Shown piece after piece: positions 14,525-20,958 of a DNA stretch of 22,532 nucleotides (positions within the stretch are counted from its first letter, which is position 1; each line of letters starts with the position of its first letter). The notes under the pieces are model-generated. The model made no database searches. It had not been told where the DNA came from and saw nothing but the letters and a program-made list of their open reading frames with translations. The DNA lies in assembly GCA_937873535.1 (NCBI GenBank), contig CALMYA010000068.1:1-22532 (forward strand), in the 5' to 3' direction. This DNA comes from an uncultured bacterium. Its GTDB lineage: Bacteria; Patescibacteriota; Minisyncoccia; Phycocordibacterales; CAIZLB01. The translations under genes were made by a program, and so were the position numbers.

Positions 14525-16480
14525 CTAGTGCCCAGCAAGCATGTTATTTATGACGTTTCTGGTTATCTGACCAAAATATCCGACCGCAGGCTTAATATTA
14601 TTTTTTTTCTGAAACTTTATAAGCGCTTCACGCGTAGCTGGGCCGAAATACATTGTTTCGTTACCTGGCGAGCCGTTTCCCTTATAAGAAACAACAAAAC
14701 CATGGGTATTCAAAAATTGCTGAAGCATTTTTACATCAACTTCTTTCTTGCCAATATTCGAATTTTTTAGAAAGTACTGCGCACCTCCATTATTTACATT
14801 ATTGTTCGAAGCCTTATTAGTTCCGCCAACGCCTAATTGAAGACTGCTTATGCCTGAACCTACTGTTGGTGTGCAAATGTACCCAGCCGGGCACAAAGGG
14901 TTGCTTGCTGAATTATTTGCAGAGTTATTCGCATAAATAATACCAGCTGATGGGCTACTGCCGCCTCCTCCCCCGCCTCCCCCAGAACCATTCTCATAAT
15001 GAGTTTCTGGAGCAGCAGCTGAAGCCGCTGTAGTAAATGTTGCGTCTGTTGAAGTCGAAATATTTCCGGAAGCATCTACCGCCAAAATTCGATAATGATA
15101 TACGGTAGAAGCAGAAAGGCCAGAAATAGATACTGCGTGGGTTGTTGTGCCCGTTGACGAAGCGACACTTCCATACGAAGTGGTAAGACCGTATGAAGCT
15201 GAAGATGACGCAGCTTCATCGGTGTTCCATGTGATACTTGCCGTAGATGCAGTTGTTGATGTAGCGGCAGAAGAAATAATTGGAACAAAAGTATCGGGCA
15301 CTCCAACAAAAGAGCCTCCGTTCAAAACGGTAAATGTGGTGGTGGCATTATAAGTTGCACCGGTTGCATCTACTAATGCCCCATTCGCTGTAACTACCCA
15401 AGGGCCGTTACTCACAAAGTCTCGGGTAATTGTTGTACTAGCTGTGTACATTCGAGTTTGCGTTCCGGATACAATACTTATGTTCTCACTTAGATCTTCA
15501 TAAAATGTGGCATTTCCTGTTACTGTCGCTCTATTAATTGTAGAGTCGTAAAAAGTTGCGTTTCCTTGTACTTCACCTTTATTGTATGAAGTACTATAAA
15601 AGGTAGCATTGCCGGTAATTATGCCCGGCGCTGAACCAGTTATAAGACCTGTCTGCCTGTTGGAACTAGAATTATAAAAAGTGGCGCTGCCATTCACTGT
15701 TCCAAAGTTTTTACTGGAATTAGTAAATATATATGTGGTTATGGTATTTCCTAATACATCTTTAGCTGTACCTAGTACCGTTCCCCATATAGATGTGCCA
15801 GTTAAAACCAAAGTACTACTCGTAGCATTGGTAAAAGTTGCATTACCAGAAATAGTTCCGCGGCCAAGCACGGTACTATTTATTGTGGCATTTCCGGATA
15901 CTATACCGCCGTTGTTACTTGTATCGTTAAACGTAGCGTCACCACCAACCGTTCCAGACTGAAATGCAAACGAACTAAATACGTTAAACGAAGAACCATT
16001 AAATGTAGAACTACCCGTTACCGCACCATTATTTTGAGTGCTGTTATTAAAAGTAGCATCACCGGTTATTGTATAACCTAAACGATTACTAGATGTATTA
16101 TTAAAAGTAACATTTCCGGTAATAGCTGCTTGGTTACGAGCTGAACCATAAAAAGTAACAGCGCCAGTAGTAGTGGCATTTAGCGCCGCAGAGGCAGATG
16201 AAGTGGCAATAATTCCAGTAGAGGTTGCAACTATAGTTAAAGGTTCTGTCCATGTATCAAGATTAATTATAGGCGCAACCGTACCAAGCGTTATAACAGC
16301 ATCGCTAGAACCAGGTAAAGAACCCGATTGTGAAGAATGCGCTAAATCTGTCCACCAGTTACCGGTAAGGGTTGTCCATTGTGAATCTGCTCCTGCATTA
16401 TACCAATATTTAGTGGCGCCCAGAGCAAGGCTTGGAGTAATAAAGACAACCAACAACAGTGGCACGAGTAGTCTTTTCAT
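14525..16480 (-). CDS. Secreted repeat protein with FN3-like and peptidoglycan-binding domains
   Basis: A 651-aa secreted protein. It has a Sec signal peptide (MKRLLVPLLLVVFITPSLA) and a Trp-rich start (KYWYNAGADSQWTTLTGNWW). About 11 degenerate repeats of GNATFYxSxxN type (residues ~108-340) likely form a parallel beta-helix or beta-roll. A fibronectin III-like domain follows (~395-485, ASYGLTTSYGSV...VYHYRILAVDASGN), then a run of eight Gly (501-508), an Asn/Ser-rich linker, and a C-terminal PG_binding_1 domain (~578-648, VKMLQQFLNTHGF...FGPATREALIKFQKKN). The last would anchor it to the wall. I chose the ATG at 16480 because the -10 box at 16497-16502 excludes the upstream ATG at 16516; 16486 is also possible. 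Very Ser/Thr/Asn-rich. Likely a surface adhesin or S-layer-like protein beside the pilin operon. Confidence 0.88.
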   Translation of the reverse strand: MKRLLVPLLLVVFITPSLALGATKYWYNAGADSQWTTLTGNWWTDLAHSSQSGSLPGSSDAVITLGTVAPIINLDTWTEPLTIVATSTGIIATSSASAALNATTTGAVTFYGSARNQAAITGNVTFNNTSSNRLGYTITGDATFNNSTQNNGAVTGSSTFNGSSFNVFSSFAFQSGTVGGDATFNDTSNNGGIVSGNATINSTVLGRGTISGNATFTNATSSTLVLTGTSIWGTVLGTAKDVLGNTITTYIFTNSSKNFGTVNGSATFYNSSSNRQTGLITGSAPGIITGNATFYSTSYNKGEVQGNATFYDSTINRATVTGNATFYEDLSENISIVSGTQTRMYTASTTITRDFVSNGPWVVTANGALVDATGATYNATTTFTVLNGGSFVGVPDTFVPIISSAATSTTASTASITWNTDEAASSSASYGLTTSYGSVASSTGTTTHAVSISGLSASTVYHYRILAVDASGNISTSTDATFTTAASAAAPETHYENGSGGGGGGGGSSPSAGIIYANNSANNSASNPLCPAGYICTPTVGSGISSLQLGVGGTNKASNNNVNNGGAQYFLKNSNIGKKEVDVKMLQQFLNTHGFVVSYKGNGSPGNETMYFGPATREALIKFQKKNNIKPAVGYFGQITRNVINNMLAGH

Positions 16481-16496
16481 ATTCATATACATAGCG

Positions 16497-16502
16497 ATTA
16501 TA
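16497..16502 (-). promoter_or_regulatory. Extended -10 box of the surface protein gene
   Basis: TGC-TATAAT on the minus strand, 10-16 nt before the two candidate ATGs at 16486 and 16480. It lies inside the longest possible reading frame and so argues against the ATG at 16516. Confidence 0.6.
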
Positions 16503-16650
16503 GCAAATTTAATCACTTGATGAAATAATAAACCCCAAGCAGAATTACTTAGGATAGAAGTTGGACGCGTGTCTTCTTGGAGCGTGCAGAAATATCTGCT
16601 TTTGTTTGCTTAGAAACTGCATCGTTTCCGATTCGACTAGAGCATGGGTC

Positions 16651-17154
16651 TTAATGCATGAGTGCTGCTGCAAATGCGGGGTTAACGCAATGAGTCCAGC
16701 CCTTCACCGGGGCAAAAGCCTCAGGGACCGTGACATCATTCTCTGAATATTTTACATAGGCATGCGTATCGAACTGCTCTGCCAAATGTTCAATCAAGAA
16801 AAATATGACATCGATGTACTGAGGGTCATCACCACAAACAGTGCTGTGTCTCTCATGGAGCAAGACACCGCCTTGGACGACTCGTACTTGCTCGCCAAAG
16901 TTGTAGAACACAGAGACTTTGTCGACATCAACAAAGTAGGGTTCGTCTGAATCGCCAGGAAAGACTTCGTGAAGATAGTCCATTCCAGACTCAAGGGTCC
17001 ATTTTTTTGCCTTTGATGAGCCCCAACCGCAAAATGGATGTAGGTCTGCAAAGTGGTCACCAAGCTGCACCGGGAAATCGTTGCTGAGACAAAATGCGAC
17101 GTGCCAGACGTATCCGGCGCCGTAATCGAAGGAGAAGAGAAGAACTGTTTTCAT
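16651..17154 (-). CDS. Hypothetical protein, 167 aa
   Basis: Not recognised. It is soluble-looking, acidic and rich in aromatic residues and His (MKTVLLFSFDYGAGYVWHVA at the start; HPFCGWGSSKAKKWTLE; FYNFGEQVRVVQGGVLLHE; KYSENDVTVPEAFAPVKGWT). There is no signal peptide or membrane helix. No SD precedes the ATG; the 98 nt upstream contain a pair of direct CTTGTGA repeats spaced 11 bp (minus strand of 17181-17187 and 17192-17198), a possible regulator site. The overlapping plus-strand frames look like shadows. It could be an accessory gene. The 134 nt between its stop and the surface protein gene hold only a weak plus-oriented 5-bp hairpin (16586-16599). Confidence 0.65.
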   Translation of the reverse strand: MKTVLLFSFDYGAGYVWHVAFCLSNDFPVQLGDHFADLHPFCGWGSSKAKKWTLESGMDYLHEVFPGDSDEPYFVDVDKVSVFYNFGEQVRVVQGGVLLHERHSTVCGDDPQYIDVIFFLIEHLAEQFDTHAYVKYSENDVTVPEAFAPVKGWTHCVNPAFAAALMH

Positions 17155-17252
17155 GTATTAGTTAAGTTAGGTGTGTAGACTCACAAGCAATTCACAAGGC
17201 ATAAGTGCCAGATGAGCTGTTTGTGAAGCCACTACCAAACTCAACTAAATTA

Positions 17253-17289
17253 AAAGAACATATCGCACGTATAGTACAATATGTTCTTT
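17253..17289 (-). terminator. Terminator of tRNA-Ala
   Basis: An 11-bp perfect inverted repeat (17253-17263 with 17279-17289, loop 15 nt) begins 18 nt beyond the tRNA 3' end. On the minus strand it runs into TTTTAATTT. This fits an intrinsic terminator with an AT-rich stem. Confidence 0.6.
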
Positions 17290-17306
17290 CGTTCGTCAAT
17301 ATCGAG

Positions 17307-17379
17307 TGGACCCGAGCGGATTCGAACCGCTGACCTCCTCAGTGCAAATGAGGCGCTCTACCAACTAAGCTACGGGCCC
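17307..17379 (-). tRNA. tRNA-Ala, anticodon UGC
   Basis: The minus strand folds into a full cloverleaf of 73 nt with acceptor GGGCCCG/CGGGTCC, D-arm, anticodon stem CCTCA/TGAGG around loop TTTGCAC (anticodon TGC) and T-arm with GGTTCGAATCC. The acceptor contains the G3-U70 wobble pair, the alanine identity element, and discriminator A73. The 3' CCA is not encoded (CTC follows), so a CCA-adding enzyme is needed. No variable-arm extension or intron. Confidence 0.97.
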
Positions 17380-17482
17380 TTATGAAGCGACAGGTGCCAT
17401 AGTACTATTTTTCAACGCCTTAGGCAACCACAAGGTTGAACGCCGGCAAGGCTCCTTCCGCTATTTACCGCCGATGTATCGT

Positions 17483-18616
17483 TTATTTACCCCCAAGCGC
17501 GAGCTTTATAAGATGCTCTATTAGCTCGTGCTTTTTAATACCACCGGCTTCTAGGGCGCGGTAAATAGCCGAGTGCTCGTGCAGGCTTGGCTCGGTGTTT
17601 ATTTCGAGCAAGTACACGCCACGGCGTGGATGAACAATAAAGTCGGCAGTGGCAAAATGCCTCAGGCCAAGGGCATTGCGACCCGAAAGAACTGCCTGCT
17701 CTATCTGCTTTTTTTCGCTTTCAGTTAAATGAGCTGGGCTATGATGGTCGTATGTGCCTGCCTGCTTCGACGACCAGTCAAAAATTCCCTTATGCACCTT
17801 GTTTTGTTCGTTGCGAGGCATTGCACCTGCAAGAGGTTGAGCGCTTACATTTGTGCCTTCAACTTCCGCCCCCTCCTCGCCTTCTCCCCTTCCATCTTCG
17901 CCGTGGCGAATATGCGGCTTAACTTCTACTGGAAAAATCGGGTACACTTCTTGACCTCGAAAGTCATCAATAAAGCCTGAAATAATTTCTTTTCCTGTTA
18001 AATATTCTTCAACAATAATATCGTTCGAAAATTCACGCGCATGTTTAATAGCTTCTTCGAGCTGAATCATATTAGATGCATAAGACACACCAAGTGACGA
18101 ACCTAAACCCCGAGGCTTCACCACTACAGGCATCGGAAACGAACGGAACAAATCGCGGGCAATTGGTTCAACGTTTTCATCGTGCGCTATATTAAATTCT
18201 TTATAGTATGGCGTCTTAATTCCGTGCTGCTTAAAATGCTCTTTGGCTAAACCCTTATTAAGTGCAATTGCCGAGCCATACGAAGTTGTGCCGACGAACG
18301 GCATAGAAAATGTTTCAAGAATTCTTTGGAGCTTGCCGCCATTGCCGTCTCCCTCATTATGAACACCATCTTTTTCAAATGAACCTTTAGTGGCGTTAAA
18401 TATGACATCTACTTTCTGCAATACCGCCGCCTGCGACTGCGGCGCACCGTCTATGTGCCATATTCCTTTCTTATCTATAAAAATATCTACCCCTTTGTAG
18501 CCGCGGCACAACGGCTCACTATTTAGCATATCTAAAATGTGCTGGCCGGTCTTAAGCGACACTTCGTATTCTTGCGATGGCCCGCCTCTAAGCACGCCGA
18601 CTTTAACAATAGACAT
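17483..18616 (-). CDS. ddl: D-alanine--D-alanine ligase
   Basis: An ATP-grasp enzyme joining two D-Ala for the peptidoglycan stem peptide. The 377-aa protein has the N-terminal GGPSQEYEVSLKTG (Glu16 equals the substrate-binding Glu15 of DdlB), the ATP-grasp loop KPRGLGSSLGVSYA (167-180), VEEYLTGKEI, and the metal-binding end TADFIVHP...LEINTEPSL (Asp325, Glu338, Asn340). Two oddities: the usual HGxxGEDG region is rewritten as ATKGSFEKDGVHNEGDGNGG, and a charged insert (about 238-275, HGEDGRGEGEEGAEVEG...) breaks the central domain. The final NT-P-G motif has Ser for Gly. I start at the ATG at 18616 rather than 18637, since TATAAT (18626-18631) lies between. Specificity for D-Ala-D-Ala over D-Ala-D-Lac is not certain. 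Confidence 0.92.
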   Translation of the reverse strand: MSIVKVGVLRGGPSQEYEVSLKTGQHILDMLNSEPLCRGYKGVDIFIDKKGIWHIDGAPQSQAAVLQKVDVIFNATKGSFEKDGVHNEGDGNGGKLQRILETFSMPFVGTTSYGSAIALNKGLAKEHFKQHGIKTPYYKEFNIAHDENVEPIARDLFRSFPMPVVVKPRGLGSSLGVSYASNMIQLEEAIKHAREFSNDIIVEEYLTGKEIISGFIDDFRGQEVYPIFPVEVKPHIRHGEDGRGEGEEGAEVEGTNVSAQPLAGAMPRNEQNKVHKGIFDWSSKQAGTYDHHSPAHLTESEKKQIEQAVLSGRNALGLRHFATADFIVHPRRGVYLLEINTEPSLHEHSAIYRALEAGGIKKHELIEHLIKLALGGK

Positions 18617-18625
18617 ATATAAATG

Positions 18626-18631
18626 ATTATA
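18626..18631 (-). promoter_or_regulatory. -10 box of ddl
   Basis: TATAAT on the minus strand ending 9 nt before the ddl ATG at 18616. No SD. It follows directly after the terminator hairpin at 18648-18708. Confidence 0.6.
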
Positions 18632-18647
18632 CGGCAAAACTCATATA

Positions 18648-18708
18648 AAAAAAGAACGATTCGCACAGGGTTGAATTCGTCTTTGAATTCGGTCTGTGAG
18701 AATCGTTC
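18648..18708 (-). terminator. Strong intrinsic terminator upstream of ddl
   Basis: A 15-bp stem with one mismatch (18654-18668 with 18694-18708) encloses two GAATTC copies (18673-18678, 18685-18690) that can extend the stem. On the minus strand it is followed by a run of seven T. It would stop transcription coming from uvrC before ddl, leaving ddl to its own promoter. Confidence 0.7.
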
Positions 18709-18760
18709 GCGTGTGGGCTGTGAGGCCCGGAAAAATCTATGAAAGAGCATTGTTCGTGTG

Positions 18761-18798
18761 GGGCTCATCGATCACCAAAAGAGGTGCTCGATGAGCCC
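18761..18798 (+). other. 16-bp hairpin before a small ORF
   Basis: The arms 18761-18776 and 18783-18798 pair over 16 bp with one mismatch around an AAAAGA loop. No U-tract follows, so it is not a terminator. It lies just upstream of the SD at 18803-18808 and could control translation of the small ORF starting at 18815. GTTCGcGTGTGGGCT-like sequence occurs both here and about 45 nt earlier, suggesting a structured or duplicated leader. Confidence 0.5.
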
Positions 18799-18814
18799 GA
18801 GTAAAGGAATACAC

Positions 18815-19033
18815 ATGGTAGTGGAAGGGCAAACCGTCAGAGAGGTGTGTGATGACGTATCGTTTTTGATCCAGCAAAACCAACAACAGACACGCGGGGT
18901 CAGCCGAAGTAGGCGGCTACCCAATGAAGCCCGCAAAGAAAGCCGCGCCTTCCACCCCCATGTGTATTCAATTTACAACGAACTGGCCCATTCTAGCTCA
19001 AAAGTGAGGTTATGTCAAACAACCCATTACTAA
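18815..19033 (+). CDS. Small hypothetical protein, 72 aa
   Basis: A short ORF (MVVEGQTVREVCDDVSFLIQ...) with basic Arg-rich middle (GVSRSRRLPNEARKES). It has no membrane helix and no recognised domain. The start at 18815 is chosen because AAAGGA (18803-18808) sits 6 nt before it; ATGs at 18758 and 18791 fall before or inside the hairpin. No clear promoter was found. No competing minus-strand frame exists in this gap between ddl and uvrC. The good SD resembles that of the first gene of the window. Might be real, or a non-coding structured region. Confidence 0.4.
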   Translation: MVVEGQTVREVCDDVSFLIQQNQQQTRGVSRSRRLPNEARKESRAFHPHVYSIYNELAHSSSKVRLCQTTHY

Positions 19034-19057
19034 AGACCTAAATATGAGACTCAAAAG

Positions 19058-20458
19058 CTACAAACCCCTTGAAATAGAACGCCGTTTGGCATGTACAGCC
19101 ACCGCAAAACGGTGCGATTCGGCGTTAATTTGCATACATATATTATCGTCTATCCCACTAAAAGTGACCGGAAAGACCTTAGAGCGCAGCACCTCGCGGG
19201 CCTTGTGCTTGTCATCCTTTACCACCGATACCAGGCCGATACTGCCCATGTCTACATTTTGGCCGCAGTTCAATTCTTCGTTCAATTTGCCTTTCAAAAC
19301 TTCTTCGGCCGCATTAAGCTGCGCCTGCCCGCCATCAATTACAAAAACTGAAGGGTACGCCCACTCACTGTGTGCCAGCCGACGGTTCAACACTTCTCTC
19401 AAAGCCGCGGTGTCGTTAGAGCTGTGCACAGTTTTAATATTAAATTTTTTGTATTGATTCTTCGCGAATTCGCCGTCTTCCATAACCACCATCACGCCGA
19501 CCATGTCTTTACCGGAAAGATGGGCGATGTCGTACGCTTCGATGCGCGTTATACCCTGTCCGTTTTGATCACGACCGATAGCTTCGTTTGTTCCGTCGAC
19601 TTCCCCGCTAAATTCCCCACCTCGGCTTTCAATGTTTCTCTCGGTATTCCTTTTAAGCATAGAAATGTCCTGAATATGCGAAAGCGCCTGCAATGTCTTT
19701 TTTATTTCATGAGCCTGCTCAAATTCGAGCTTTTTAGAATGAACTTTCATCTGGCGTTTAAGCCCAGCCACGAGTTTAGTCTTCTTTCCTTTAAAAAATA
19801 GACGGATGTTCTGTATCTGCCGCGCGTATTCTTTTTTGGATATATCACCGCTGCATACACCTGGGCACAAACCAATTGAACGGTTGAAGCACGGCCGCGG
19901 AGTTTTACCGGCGGCAATTACTTCATCGTATGGCACGCATTTGTCGCGGAACGGAAATATTTTTCTGATGAGGCGCAGCGCCTCATGCAATTCATTGCCG
20001 TACGGATACGGACCGAAAGTGTCGATGTATTCAAAATTCTGCGACGGCTTCGCCGTTGTCAGTCGCGACGAATGCTCCATTTCCAGCTCTCGCCCGCGCA
20101 CCACAAGCACTCGCGGAAAATCTTCTTTGGTGAGCACAACGTAATTGAAACTCTTATTGTCTTTGCCGTCGGTATTATGCCGCGGCATATATTTTTTAAT
20201 AAGTTCAGATTCAAGCAAGAACGCCTCAAGCACCGAGTCGGTCTGTTCAAAGGTCACTGTCGTGGCACGCGTAACCATATCTACCAAAAGCCGTCCGCGG
20301 GTCTTAATGAGATCGTCGGCAAAATAGCTTTTCACGCGGTCGCGCAGGCTCGTGGCCTTGCCAATATATAGAACGGTACCGCTTGGGCCGCCTTTCCTGA
20401 AAAAGTACACGCCGGGGGTATCGGGCAGCTTTAGTTTTTTAAGATGGGCCAGATTCAT
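19058..20458 (-). CDS. uvrC: Excinuclease subunit UvrC, short form
   Basis: Makes the 3' and 5' incisions in nucleotide excision repair. The 466-aa protein has the GIY-YIG domain (GVYFF at 16-20, LYIGKATSLRDR at 30-41, Glu78), then four Cys with the spacing expected for the UvrC iron-sulfur cluster (Cys174, 190, 198, 202). A UVR motif for UvrB (about 226-260) and the RNase H-like nuclease follow, with Asp310 (DIAH), Asp375 (VIDGG) and His449 (ESHRFAV). The protein stops soon after this; the C-terminal tandem helix-hairpin-helix DNA-binding domain of the usual ~600-aa enzyme is absent. A charged insert (270-300) separates the domains. TATAAT (20465-20470) ends 6 nt before the ATG: leaderless. 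uvrA lies nearby on the same strand, with a small plus-strand gene between. Confidence 0.95.
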   Translation of the reverse strand: MNLAHLKKLKLPDTPGVYFFRKGGPSGTVLYIGKATSLRDRVKSYFADDLIKTRGRLLVDMVTRATTVTFEQTDSVLEAFLLESELIKKYMPRHNTDGKDNKSFNYVVLTKEDFPRVLVVRGRELEMEHSSRLTTAKPSQNFEYIDTFGPYPYGNELHEALRLIRKIFPFRDKCVPYDEVIAAGKTPRPCFNRSIGLCPGVCSGDISKKEYARQIQNIRLFFKGKKTKLVAGLKRQMKVHSKKLEFEQAHEIKKTLQALSHIQDISMLKRNTERNIESRGGEFSGEVDGTNEAIGRDQNGQGITRIEAYDIAHLSGKDMVGVMVVMEDGEFAKNQYKKFNIKTVHSSNDTAALREVLNRRLAHSEWAYPSVFVIDGGQAQLNAAEEVLKGKLNEELNCGQNVDMGSIGLVSVVKDDKHKAREVLRSKVFPVTFSGIDDNICMQINAESHRFAVAVHAKRRSISRGL

Positions 20459-20464
20459 AGGTGT

Positions 20465-20470
20465 ATTATA
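20465..20470 (-). promoter_or_regulatory. Extended -10 box of uvrC
   Basis: TGA-TATAAT on the minus strand, 6 nt before the uvrC ATG, so transcription should begin at or next to the start codon. It is divergent from, and 21 nt away from, the -35 of the small plus-strand gene. Confidence 0.65.
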
Positions 20471-20491
20471 TCATAGGGGTTTTAGAGGATA

Positions 20492-20539
20492 TTGACATAT
20501 ATACTGTATATTGTATAATAGTATTACGGTTCTTTGAAC
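20492..20539 (+). promoter_or_regulatory. Perfect-consensus promoter with palindromic spacer
   Basis: TTGACA (20492-20497) and TATAAT (20514-20519) are 16 nt apart. The spacer holds the inverted repeat ATATAC-T-GTATAT (20499-20511), and GTTC-TTT-GAAC (20529-20539) lies near the predicted +1. The layout copies that of the promoter at 785-835. It drives the small gene at 20576. Confidence 0.7.
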
Positions 20540-20575
20540 GAGTTTGGGTTCGGTAGAAAGGCTTCAATTAAAACA

Positions 20576-20860
20576 ATGGCAAACGCCGCTGGATTGAAAC
20601 CCTTCACCCCGAAAACCAAATTCATGAACGACCCACTACTCTTAATCCAAAACGCCAAACAATTTTTAGCACAATTTGCCGCAGGAGGCGTCGGAGCAAA
20701 TCTCGACTTTGCATTAAAAGTCGCAAACCTGCTAAATGACGACGCCCAGCTTAACCCCGGTCAGCGAATCTTCGTCAGGTCAATAATCCAAGCAGGACCT
20801 GGAGAAGAACCGACTGCACGCATGATGCAAATCGCGACGTTCATCAACACTTGCCACTAG
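20576..20860 (+). CDS. Small hypothetical protein, 94 aa
   Basis: Not recognised. A predicted helical, soluble protein (MANAAGLKPFTPKTKFMNDP; then LLLIQNAKQFLAQFAAGGVG; LDFALKVANLLNDDAQLNPG; ARMMQIATFINTCH). The ATG at 20576 is chosen over an upstream TTG at 20534. AGAAAGG (20555-20561) could be an SD but is 14 nt away, longer than ideal. The gene is a self-contained unit: consensus promoter, about 50-nt leader, ORF, and terminator, placed between uvrC and uvrA on the opposite strand. The stop codon TAG is centred in a 14-bp perfect palindrome. Strong signals suggest high expression; a role in DNA repair is possible from position only. Confidence 0.7.
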   Translation: MANAAGLKPFTPKTKFMNDPLLLIQNAKQFLAQFAAGGVGANLDFALKVANLLNDDAQLNPGQRIFVRSIIQAGPGEEPTARMMQIATFINTCH

Positions 20861-20865
20861 TGGCA
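20852..20865. repeat. 14-bp perfect palindrome over a stop codon
   Basis: TGCCACTAGTGGCA is self-complementary with no loop and includes the TAG stop (20858-20860) of the small gene. Possibly a protein-binding site or an mRNA 3' dimerisation/end element; may be chance. Confidence 0.5.
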
Positions 20866-20886
20866 GCCACCCCCAACAAGTAAGAA

Positions 20887-20932
20887 CCCCCCCCCACCGG
20901 ACTCTACATCTTGTCGGGGGCTTTTCTTTTTT
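20887..20932. terminator. Terminator between the small gene and uvrA
   Basis: A C9 run (20887-20895) pairs with GGGGG (20916-20920), helped by GAC/GTC inside the stem, and is followed on the plus strand by TTTTCTTTTTT (20922-20932). It serves the plus-strand small gene and could act weakly for convergent uvrA. The C9 run is also a likely place for sequencing errors. Confidence 0.6.
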
Positions 20933-20958
20933 AAAAATATCCGTGACTATAAACTTTC

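Noticed and set aside
14525..16516. Surface protein start at 16516
   Set aside because: The extended -10 box (16497-16502) lies inside this extension, and a start at 16480 gives a normal signal peptide.
16586..16604. GCAGA-AATA-TCTGC followed by T-rich sequence on the plus strand
   Set aside because: Only a 5-bp stem and no plus-strand gene before it; likely chance.
17417..17452. Hairpin downstream of ddl (CAACC/GGTTG inside GCCTT/AAGGC)
   Set aside because: The outer stem is separated by unequal internal loops and no U-tract follows on the ddl strand, so I do not call it a terminator.
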